Part shown: positions 11,696 to 21,415 of the stretch, piece by piece
How positions within the stretch are numbered: position 1 is the stretch's first letter
Layout of the letters: each line of letters begins with the position of its first letter
Assembly (NCBI RefSeq): GCF_016801865.2
Contig: NC_068938.1
Coordinates: 27,021,117-27,085,116 of the forward strand
Reading direction: 5' to 3'
Length of the DNA stretch: 64,000 bases
From: Culex pipiens pallens
Taxonomy: Eukaryota; Arthropoda; Insecta; Diptera; Culicidae
Notes under the pieces: generated by a model
What the model was told of the DNA's origin: nothing
What the model saw: the letters and a program-made list of their open reading frames with translations, nothing else
Databases searched by the model: none
Program-made: the position numbers and the translations under genes

Positions 11696-13556
11696 GAGCA
11701 GTTCTCTAGGATTTCGGTCATTCGATTTTTTTTTGTATTTTTTAATCCGACTGAAACTTTTTTGGTGCCTTCGGTATGCCTAAAGAAGCCATTTTGCATC
11801 ATTAGTATGTCCATAAAATTTTCCATACAAATTTGGCAGCTGTCCATACAAAAATGATGTATGAAAATTCAAAAATCTGTATCTTTTGAAGGAATTTTTT
11901 GATCGATTTGGTGTCTTCGGCAAAGTTGTAGGTATAGATACAGACTACACTGAAAAAAAAGATACACTGTAAAAAAAAATTGGTGATTTTTTTAATTTAA
12001 CTTTTTATCACTAAAACTTGATTTGCAAAAAAACACTATTTTTAATTTTTTTTATTTTTTGATATGTTTTAGAGGACATAAAATGCCAACTTTTCAGAAA
12101 TTTCCAGGTTGTGCAAAAAATCTTTGACCCGGTTATGAATTTTTTAATCAATACTGATTTTTTCAAAAAATCCAAATATTGGTCGCAAAAAATTTTCAAC
12201 TTTATTTTTCGATGTAAAATCAAATTTGCAATCAAAAAGTACTGTAGTGAAATTTTGATAAAGTGCACCGTTTTCAAGTTAAATCCATTTTTAGGTAACT
12301 TTTTTGAAAATAGTCGCAGTTTTTCATTTTTTTAAATAGTGCACATGTTTGCACACTTTTGAAAAAAATATTTTTGAAAAGCTGAGAAAATTCTCTATAT
12401 TTTGCTTTTTCGGACTTTGTTGATACGACCTTTAGTTGCTGAGAAATTGCAATGCAAAGGTTTAAAAACAGGAAAATTGATGTTTTCTAAATCTCACCCA
12501 AACAGCCCACCATTTTTCAATGTCGATATCTCAGCAACTAATGGTCCGATTTTCAATGTTAAAATATGAAACATTTGTGAAATTTTCCGATCTTTTCGGA
12601 TACATTTTTTTCAAAATTTTTAAACCAAGACTAACATTTTAATAGGGCGTAATATTGAATGTTTGGCCCTTTTGAAATGTTAGTCTTGATTTGAAAATTT
12701 TGAAAATATTGTTTTCGAAAAGATCGGAAAATTTCACAAATGTTTCATATATTAACATTGAAAATCGGACCATTACTTGCTGAGATATCGACAATAAAAA
12801 ATGGTGGGTTGTTTGGGTGAGACTTAGAAAACATCAATTTTCCTGTTTTTAAACCTTTGCATTGCAATATCTCAGCAACTAAAGGTCGTATCAACAAAGT
12901 CCGAAAAGGCAAAATATAGAAAATTTTCTCAGCTTTTCCAAAAATATTTTTTCCAAAAGTGTACAAATATGTGCACTATTTTAAAAAAATGAAAAACTGC
13001 GACAATTTTCAAAAAAGTTACCTAAAAATGGATTTAACTTGAAAACGGTGCACTTTATCAAAATTTCACTACAGTACTTTTTGATTTCAAATTTGATTTT
13101 ACATCGAAAAATGCAGTTGAAATTTTTTTGCGACCAATATTTCTATTTTTTTGAAAAAATCAGCATTGATTAAAAAATTCATAACTCGGTCAATGATTTT
13201 TTGCACAACCTGGAAATTTCTGAAAAGTTGGCATTTTATGTCCTCTAAATCATATCAAAAAATAAAAAAAATAAAAATGGTGTTTTTTTGCAAATCAAGT
13301 TTTAGTGATAAAAAGTTAAATAAAAAAATCACCAAATTTTTTTTTATCATTTTTTCAGTGTAGTCTGTATCTATACCTACAACTTTGCCGAAGACACCAA
13401 ATCGATCGAAAAATTCCTTCAAAAGATACAGATTTTTGAATTTTCATAAATCATTTTTGTATGGACAGCTGTCAAATTTGTATGGAAAATAATATGGACA
13501 AACTAATGATGCAAAATGGCTTCTTTAGGCATACCGAAGGCACCAAAAAAGTTTCA

Positions 13557-13828
13557 AAGCAAAGCAATCCACTTTAACGACCCCCGGGTCTTTTGTGGGC
13601 TCTGTTGCAAGTTTCTGCTCATTTCTAGGCGTCCGAAGGTTATGTGTGGTGAGTCACCCAAAACCTCTTTTACGCAAATGGACCGACGTTTTACTTCCCC
13701 ATCCGATAGAAGGCGTGGTCAGGCAAATCTCGTCACGAAAAATGCCACCGGGTCCGTCTGGGATTGAACCCAGGCCATACTGGGGTTTGGAGGCTACCAC
13801 GCTAACCACTAAACCACCGGACCCGGAT
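13557..13828 (-). mobile_element. tRNA-derived SINE (Gly-like head)
   Basis: About 272 bp on the minus strand interrupting the palindrome arm; removing it rejoins 'gtttca' to 'gtcgg' as in the left arm. The 5' head (13750-13824) is tRNA-like. The body ('cggatggggaagtaaaac') and tail ('gcagaaacttgcaa', 'aaaagacccgggggtcgtt') match the SINE at 28131-29684, but the head differs. Flanks share only 'ttca' (13553-13556 and 13828-13831), so the target duplication is short or eroded. Confidence 0.8.
13750..13824 (-). tRNA. tRNA-like SINE head (Gly-UCC-like), not a functional gene
   Basis: Acceptor strands GGGTCCG and CGGACCC pair over 7 bp. The D region 'ggtggtttagtggttagc' is tRNA-Gly-like, and 'cctccaa' sits where a UCC anticodon loop would be. 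The T-arm region is 'ctgggttcaatcccag' with an irregular loop. It heads a SINE body, so it is a pol III promoter relic. Confidence 0.4.
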
Positions 13829-13895
13829 TCAGTCGGATTAAAAAATACAAAAACTAAAATTGAAGAAAAAAGACCGATTTCTTAGAGAACTGCTC

Positions 13896-14220
13896 ATGAA
13901 ATAAAAGCTATCTTGGAAATCTTTTCAACTTTATGAAGCAAAAAGGTTTAATTTGAAAATCATTACAAAAAATAGCAATTGCTTGCCATTGCATTAATCT
14001 ATTTTTAAATATATATTAAGGTTAATTTTTCATTATCATTAACTGTGATCAATCTTTCATGACCCAATAAAACAAAAAAAAAGAAAATAATTTCACCTTC
14101 ACGTTCACGTGACACGTTTAAATTTGGTAAAGAAAATTCAAGTTAGCAAAAGAATAATATAAAATAAAGTTTAAAATGTACTTTCTGTAATAAAAGAACA
14201 TGATTTTCAAAGTTATTTAG
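13896..14220 (+). repeat. Segmental duplicate S1, right half
   Basis: Aligns with about 19107-19432 ('aactttatgaagcaaaaagg', 'agcaattgcttgccattgca', 'ttcaccttcacgttcacgtg', 'atgtactttctgtaataaaa'). Continuous with 11498-11695 once the palindromic element is removed. Confidence 0.85.
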
Positions 14221-14270
14221 GCCGTTGCAAATATTTTTCAAAGTGTATGTGAAAATGTCTCATTTTTGTG

Positions 14271-16015
14271 CAGAGCTATGGAGTCGGAGTCGGAGTCGGA
14301 GCCGGAGTCGGTGGAGTCGGGTCTTTTTGGGGACCTGGAGTCGGAGTCGGAGTCGGAGTCGTCAAAACTCGAATAGCTGGAGTCGGAGTCGGAGTCGGAG
14401 TCGGCTAAATTGTATGAGCTGGAGTCGGAGTCGGAGAAGGAGCCGTGAATTTCTGATAGACCCGGAGTCGGAGCTGGAGTCGGAGTTGTCAAAAAATGTA
14501 ATATAATTTATGAACTCATTTATTGTTCAATATTTTTAATGATTCAGGTTAATTCCCATTTTTTTTAAATATTTTAAATTTATTTATTGAATTGCGTGCA
14601 CTGCGTTGACATTTTTTCATTTAATTTATTTTTTGGTTCAAGATATTTATCAGATACCATGATGTTTTCGAAGCATTTTTATTGTGATTGGAAAGCTCTT
14701 ATTGTGTTATTTCACTAAGATCACTGAATGATAATCTGTTAATCCTCTCTTGTCAATGTTTGTATACACTTTACTATAGTGTCATAACTCATAAAATTGT
14801 AAACAGTCATAGTGTGTGATGATTAAAATGATTCTTTACTGTCTCTTTATGCTTGTATTAATGTATTCTGTCAATTAAAATAAGACCAAATTTTATCAAA
14901 CTCTTTCTTTTTGCCCGATAGCGAACGTCTTGGAGGTTTTAAGTAGATCATTTTTTTTTGAATAGGAAAAATAAAGGTTCACTATCAGTATTTAACAAAA
15001 ATAATTATGTTTTTAAAACATTATCAACTATTATATCAATCTTCTACTTGGAACGCAACATGCTCATTTTGTATGTAAATAAAAACAAATCAAAGTGTCG
15101 TGCTGAAAACATTTCAAACTGACAAAAAATATCGAAAATAAGTTACAACTAATTTTGAAATAATCATTGAATTTATTAGATATATCGATTACCTCAATGT
15201 TGTCTACAAAACCTCTTAAAGTGTTGATCCTTAAATAATATCGATGAACAAGTCTATTTTTTTAAATGCCGTAAATCGGGGTGATATAATTAGTATAATT
15301 TTAATTTTTTTTTCAAATATTCAAATAAATTCAAAAAAGCTTTAAAAAATAGTTACTTTGAAAATTGTTTATTTCAAAACCAGGGTATCTTTGATAGTTA
15401 CTGTGTTTCTTTAAAATTTCAGCCTAAAAGTATGCAAATTTATTTGATATGTCAAATCGATCGTGAAGGCTAGCTTTCTTTTAAAATCTAATAAAAAAAA
15501 GTACTATTGAAAATTAGTGTAGCTAGCTTATTAACTTAAAAAATGAATGTAAATTTAAAGTAGTTAAATAAAATGTTCCAATTTTTCAAACAACAAAATT
15601 CAAATTTACTTAGAAAATTGTTGTGCTGAAAATGCGTTTAAATCTGAAGATATTTTTGATTTTTGTTTCATTAACGCTGAAAACATGTAACTTAGAACAA
15701 CGAACACTTATCTACCAAGCTTAATATGGTTCCATACCATTCTGTTTGTATATATAATTCGTATTTATCATTTTGCAAAACACCCCGAACATAAATGTCA
15801 CCCCGGTTTACAGTATTCGCGCAAGTGTGAACTGAAAAGTGAGTGATGTGATTAATTCAAATTTTTTAAATATTTAAAATACAGATTAGGAGTCGGAGCC
15901 GGAGTCAACAATTTGTGGAAAGCCGGAGCCGGAGTCGGAGTCGGCTTAACTCAGAAAGCCGGAGTCGGAGTCGGAGTTGGAGTCGCTTGAAATATGACCC
16001 GACTCCGCAGCCCTG
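14271..16015. mobile_element. hAT-type element with GGAGTC-repeat termini
   Basis: 1,745 bp flanked by a perfect 8-bp duplication 'tttttgtg' (14263-14270 and 16016-16023). Terminal inverted repeats begin CAGAGCTATGGAGTCGG and CAGGGCTGCGGAGTCGG (the latter on the minus strand), fitting the hAT 5'-YARNG rule. Both ends carry subterminal arrays of GGAGTC/GGAGCC hexamers (14280-14490 and about 15890-15990). The interior is AT-rich with no transposase ORF, so it is non-autonomous. A CCGTAAA-type MITE is nested at 15269-15813. Confidence 0.85.
15269..15813. mobile_element. TA-type MITE nested in hAT element
   Basis: Inverted ends 'ccgtaaatcggggtga' and (minus strand) 'ctgtaaaccggggtgaca' match the MITE at 39663-40581. 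TA follows the right end; TG precedes the left end, probably a mutated TA. Non-coding. Confidence 0.6.
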
Positions 16016-16023
16016 TTTTTGTG

Positions 16024-16701
16024 TGTATTTGCTATTTTCTTAAACTTAAATTGTGGTAAATTGCATCGAAAATAGGTTATATTCAACCATCAAATTTTCA
16101 AACTTCAATAATTTAAAAAAATCACACAATAGCACAAAAATTTAATCAAAACCAAAATCATCAAGATTTTAGATTTAACTTGATCAACAAAATAAAAACC
16201 TATCATTCAAATATAAAAATCTCCATCAAAAATAAAACGAACAATGAAGGAAGCATATCCGCCGAACATCATCAAACTCGCTTCAAGTTCCGTAATTAGT
16301 GACCGCCTTCTCCGGCTTGAATCCCTCAAAGCATTCCATTCCACGGAACCACTCCCGCAGATTCCTGCGAAGCAGCCCACCATTCCAGCAATACCTTGGC
16401 AACCTTCAATTTACTGTCCAATTCGGTGAAAACAATGATTTCAACAACGCCATTTTCCGGCTTTCCGGTTGTGCAACAAACCTGGCGGTCGGACCGCCAC
16501 AAAAGCAGCGCGCGGATCCATTTACTCACTCACGGAATCTGCCCCGTTGAAATCCCTGCGGCCATTCCCCCAACAGGAGAGCTCATCCCACTATACCTCC
16601 AGCTCTGGCGTTGAAGACTTGGTTGGTGCCGCGCTCAAATTGGTTCGCTTTCCATTTGCAAGCATATTTCTCACTTAGGACAGGATAAAAGGGGGGTCGG
16701 G
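16024..16701. other. AT-rich then GC-richer non-coding stretch
   Basis: 16024-16240 is AT-rich. 16241-16680 is more balanced, with overlapping short ORFs in several frames but no recognisable domain or splice pattern. Confidence 0.35.
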
Positions 16702-16891
16702 CAGGGTTGCCAGAATTTTGGAACTTTAAGTTGACTTGAGGTTCAAGTTGACTTGACTAACCTCAACTTGAAGTTCTAGTCAAATTGAAGTTCAAGTCAA
16801 CTTGAAGTTCAAGTCAATTGGAAGTTCAAGTCAAGTCTTAATCACATAACTTTGAGTCTTGATAAAAAATACTTGAAAACTGGCAACCCTG
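16702..16891. mobile_element. Short inverted-repeat element with 16-bp tandem units
   Basis: Ends are 'cagggttgccag' and its exact complement 'ctggcaaccctg'. The interior (16728-16840) is a string of units based on 'ttgaagttcaagtcaa' and its complement. CAGGG ends suggest a hAT-like MITE, but the flanking 8-mers do not match, so the class is uncertain. Confidence 0.55.
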
Positions 16892-18080
16892 GCCCGTACC
16901 ACGGTGAAGTGATTCTTTGTTTCTGGACTGGATTGTTTTACCCGGTTGTAGTTGCTGAAGCTGCCAGCAAGCCACCACAATCCAGACTCTGGGAAAACAC
17001 TCGCTCACTGCACAGACGACTGCCGCAGGGCCAAATCTGTGTTGCCAGAGCACAGAGAGAGTGCTGTCTCTGTGGGCAGAGGGAATAAAAAACGATGCAC
17101 ATAATTTGTCTGCGGTTTTCCACCATTTCCCTGTAGAGTTTTTCTTTTTTTTTCGTTTATGGAAAAACAGAAGGTGGAATTGAACTGGGTAGCTTTTCCG
17201 AAAAAAAAAATATTTTTGAAGAGTTTGAAAGTGGCAAAAAATATGATAAATACTTTATGAAAATGGATTTCGAAGAAATCCATAAGTTCTACCAAGAATA
17301 ACATCTGATTAAATATAGAATAACTCCTTCTCAAAAGCATACTTTATTACTCTCTTCATCCCTTTGGGTGGTAGGTGTGATGTTTTGCGATATAAATCTT
17401 GGCTTTATTCCTCCCTCTTTTTTTACAAGACCAAGATTGGCTGCACATCTGCATCTGCTTATCGTTGTTGTTCTACTGGCTAGTCCAGATGAATCCCTTA
17501 AGACTCTGAAGCTATCTTGGAAAAATAAATTTTTGGTCCTGTAATATTGTGCTACTTTGAATTGCTTCAAATTGTTTTCATCAAATTTCAACATAAAATT
17601 TTTGTTTTAAAAAAATCTGCCTCCACAAAAACCTCAAATATTTGAAAAAAAAAATCTCCTTAAAACAGCACAACTTGACAGCAAACACAAATCTACATAA
17701 ATAAGATGTTGTTACAGACATTTTTATCGTCCCTTCTTTACAGGCAAATAGCAGCTCTCTCTACGAAGATGTTGCTGGCAAATGGCTTTTCCCCCTTACA
17801 CAATGCAACGGATTATCGGCCACAGTAAATCTGCTCTAACAAAGGGGATTTTCACCTCGTTCATGCAAATGGAATCAGTTGCGTTTTATTTGAGCATTTT
17901 TTTAAGGAAGGAAATTTTAGAGCATATTCATGAAAAAATTAACACAGGAACGGCAGTTTTCGCACATTTTTGTAAATGTTTGGTAAAAACATAAAAAGAT
18001 TAAATAATTAATTGTTATGAAAAGAATTTGAAAATAAAAAAGTTTAAAAATCATCAATACTACTTTGAAATAACGTTAGG
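16892..18080. other. Non-coding stretch before the octamer array
   Basis: 16892-17140 is GC-richer and apparently single-copy; 17140-18080 is AT-rich. Short ORFs only, without recognisable domains. Confidence 0.35.
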
Positions 18081-18717
18081 ATAAAATGATAAAATGATAA
18101 AATGATAAAATGATAAAATGATAAAATGATAAAATGATAAAATGATAAAATGATAAAATGATAAAATGATAAAATGATAAAATGATAAAATGATAAAATG
18201 ATAAAATGATAAAATGATAAAATGATAAAATGATAAAATGATAAAATGATAAAATGATAAAATGATAAAATGATAAAATGATAAAATGATAAAATGATAA
18301 AATGATAAAATGATAAAATGATAAAATGATAAAATGATAAAATGATAAAATGATAAAATGATAAAATGATAAAATGATAAAATGATAAAATGATAAAATG
18401 ATAAAATGATAAAATGATAAAATGATAAAATGATAAAATGATAAAATGATAAAATGATAAAATGATAAAATGATAAAATGATAAAATGATAAAATGATAA
18501 AATGATAAAATGATAAAATGATAAAATGATAAAATGATAAAATGATAAAATGATAAAATGATAAAATGATAAAATGATAAAATGATAAAATGATAAAATG
18601 ATAAAATGATAAAATGATAAAATGATAAAATGATAAAATGATAAAATGATGATAAAATGATAAAATGGTTAAATGATAAAATGATAAAATGATAAAATGA
18701 TGATAAAATGATAACAT
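18081..18717. repeat. Tandem array of 8-bp unit (ATAAAATG)n, copy 1
   Basis: Seventy-one consecutive perfect copies of ATAAAATG (18081-18648), then about 70 bp of variant units ('atgataaaatggttaaatg'). The array gives artificial minus-strand ORFs reading FIILSFYH repeatedly. Confidence 0.97.
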
Positions 18718-18890
18718 GACGTTTAGAAATGTTAAGAAATGTCAAGAAATGTAAAGAAATGTAAAGAAATGATAAGAAATGTTGAGAAATATTTAGAAAT
18801 GTATAGAAATGTTTAGAAAATTCTAGAAACGATTACAATAGTTTAAAAATGTTTAGAAATGTTTATAATAGTTTAAAAATGTTTAATGTA
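18718..18890. repeat. 10-bp minisatellite (AGAAATGTTT)n, short copy
   Basis: Variants of a decamer (agaaatgtta, agaaatgtca, agaaatgtaa). The unit order matches 20093-20260 almost exactly, showing it was duplicated together with the adjoining octamer array. Confidence 0.9.
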
Positions 18891-18893
18891 GGG

Positions 18894-19432
18894 GAAGATA
18901 AAAACTAATAACAATATGCCTAGGGTTGTTTTAAAAAATGTCATATTAACATTGGCAATCCCATAGTTAATAGGACCTATTTAAAAAACTCTTTAGTTTT
19001 ATTGGACATTTTTTTAATGTCGAAAAATATTGAAGTTAAATAACATATTTTAGCTGGACAATACTATTAACTCAAGATTCTATTTGAAATTCAATTTAAT
19101 CTAATATGGATAAAATAAAAGCTATAAGGGAAATCTTTTTAACTTTATGAAGCAAAAAGGTTTAATATAAAATTCATTACAAAAAATAGCAATTGCTTGC
19201 CATTGCATTCATCTATTTTTAAATATATATTTAGGTTACTTTTTCATTATTATTAACTGCGAGCAAATTTTTTATGACTTATTATAAAAAAAAGAAAATA
19301 ATTTCACCTTCACGTTCACGTGACACGTTAAAATATGGTGAAGAAAATATAAAGTTAGCAAAAGAATAAAATAAAATAGAGTTTAAAATGTACTTTCTGT
19401 AATAAAAGAACATTAATTTCAAAGTAATGTAA
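18894..19432 (+). repeat. Segmental duplicate S2 (empty site for the palindromic element)
   Basis: Uninterrupted paralogue of S1 (11498-11695 plus 13896-14220). At the corresponding point it reads 'aatctaatatggataaaat' where S1 carries the 2.2-kb palindrome. It sits between the two octamer/decamer blocks. Non-coding. Confidence 0.85.
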
Positions 19433-19573
19433 TCATTTTTCACATTCCGTGAAATTTTTATGTTTTGGAATTACGGTACCCGTGAAATTTGCGTTTTTTG
19501 AGCGTGAAAAATCACTAAGCCTAGTAATACCACTCAAGCAAATTTGTTAAAGAGGCTAAAACTTTATCGCGCA

Positions 19574-20091
19574 ATAAAATGATAAAATGATAAAATGATA
19601 AAATGATAAAATGATAAAATGATAAAATGATAAAATGATAAAATGATAAAATGATAAAATGATAAAATGATAAAATTATAAAATGATAAAATGATAAAAT
19701 GATAAAATGATAAAATGATAAAATGATAAAATGATAAAATGATAAAATGATAAAATGATAAAATGATAAAATGATAAAATGATAAAATGATAAAATGATA
19801 AAATGATAAAATGATAAAATGATAAAATGATAAAATGATAAAATGATAAAATGATAAAATGATAAAATGATAAAATGATAAAATGATAAAATGATAAAAT
19901 GATAAAATGATAAAATGATAAAATGATAAAATGATAAAATGATAAAATGATAAAATGATAAAATGATAAAATGATAAAATGATAAAATGATAAAATGATA
20001 AAATGATAAAATGATAAAATGATGATAAAATGATAAAATGGTTAAATGATAAAATGATAAAATGATAAAATGAAGATAAAATGATAACATG
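19574..20091. repeat. Tandem array of 8-bp unit (ATAAAATG)n, copy 2
   Basis: Fifty-six units (19574-20021), one with a G-to-T change near 19676, followed by the same variant tail as copy 1. Minus-strand ORFs here are artefacts of the array. Confidence 0.97.
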
Positions 20092-21415
20092 ACGTTTAGA
20101 AATGTTAAGAAATGTCAAGAAATGTAAAGAAATGTAAAGAAATGATAAGAAATGTTGAGAAATGTTTAGAAATGTATAGAAATGTTTAGAAAATTCTAGA
20201 AACGATTACAATAGTTTGAAAATGTTTAGAAATGTTTATAATAGTTTAAAAATGTTTAGATTTGTTTAAAAATGTTTGGAATTGTAAAGAAATGTTTAGA
20301 AATGTTTAGAAATGTTTAGAAATGTTTAGAAATGTTTAGAAATGTTTAGAAATGTTTAGAAATGTTTAGAAATGTTTAGAAATGTTTTGAAATGATTAGA
20401 AATGTTGTTATTATTTAAGAAATGTTCAGGCATATTTTTCAAAGTTTAGAAATGTTCAAAAAAAATAAGGAAATATTTAATATTTAAAAAATATTAATAA
20501 ATGTTAAGAAATGTTTAAACATGTTTAGAAATGTTTAGAAATGTTAAAAAAGATTCATAAATGTTAAGTGTGTTAAGAAATATTTAGAAATGTTTAGAAA
20601 TGAAAAGATTTAGAAATGTTTAAAATGTTTCAGAAATGTTCAGAAATGTTTATAATTTTATTGAAATGTTATAAATATTTAGAATTGTTTAGAAATGTTT
20701 AGAATTGTTTAGAAATGTATAGAATTGTTAAGGAATGTTTATAAATGTTAAGAAATGTTTTGTAATGTTTAAAAATGATCAGAAATGTTTTGAAATGATT
20801 AGAAATGTTATTATTATTTAAGAAATGTTTAGGCATATTTTTTAAAGTTTAGAAATGTAAAAAAATAAAGTTATATTAAATATTTAAAAAATATTAATAA
20901 ACGTAAAGAAAATATTAATAAATGTTAGTAAATGTTAAAAAATATTCATAAATGTTAAGAGTGTTTAGAAATATTTAGAAATGTTTAGAAATGTTCAGAA
21001 ATGTTTAGAAATGTTACGAAATGTTTTAAAAAGTTTAGAAATGTTTGGAAATGTTAATAAATGTTTAGAAATGTGTAAAAATATTTGTAAATGTAAAAAA
21101 AATGTTTAAAATTTTTTAAGAATGTTTAAAAATGTTCAGCAGTATTGAGAAATGTTTAGAAATTCTTAGAACTGTCTAAGAAATAAGAAATATTTAGAAG
21201 TGTTTGGAAACGTTTATTTATGGTTAATTTTTGAATGAAATGTTTAAAAATGTTTAGAAACGTTAAAAATATTTGAAAATGTTCATAAATTTCATTAGAT
21301 TTTTTAAAGAAATGTTTGGATATATTTAGAATTGTTTAGAAATGTTTAGAAACGTTCAAAAATATTTACAATTGTTTAGAAATGTTTACAAATATTCAAT
21401 CGATTTTAAGAAATG
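20092..21415. repeat. 10-bp minisatellite (AGAAATGTTT)n, long copy
   Basis: About 1.3 kb of degenerate decamers, most homogeneous at 20285-20390. A larger periodicity is hinted at by recurring blocks ('aagaaatgttcaggcatattt' at about 20416 and 'aagaaatgtttaggcatattt' at about 20820). Confidence 0.93.

Larger units (their letters stand above)
11696..13895. mobile_element. 2.2-kb palindromic transposable element
   Basis: Two long inverted arms (11696-12640 and 12675-13895) meet at a loop of about 34 nt. Outer ends are 'gagcagttctcta' and its complement. Sequence 'atga' flanks both sides (11692-11695 and 13896-13899), a candidate 4-bp target duplication. The paralogous segment S2 at about 18894-19432 lacks the element, giving an empty site. 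The right arm is interrupted by a SINE (about 13557-13828), so the original element was about 1.9 kb. No transposase ORF; non-autonomous. The same left end recurs at 63269-64000. Confidence 0.85.

Noticed and set aside
14225..14506. Arg/Ser-rich ORF resembling an SR protein
   Set aside because: Translation of the GGAGTC subterminal array of the hAT element, interrupted by element-specific non-coding sequence.
16702..16891. Firm hAT classification of the CAGGG-ended hairpin
   Set aside because: The flanking 8-mers (gggtcggg and gcccgtac) do not match, so only the inverted repeat is claimed.
18044..20118. Long minus-strand ORFs of FIILSFYH repeats
   Set aside because: Pure translation of the ATAAAATG tandem arrays; open in more than one frame; no gene context.
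18081..21415. CRISPR-like array
   Set aside because: Repeats are contiguous 8- and 10-bp units without unique spacers.
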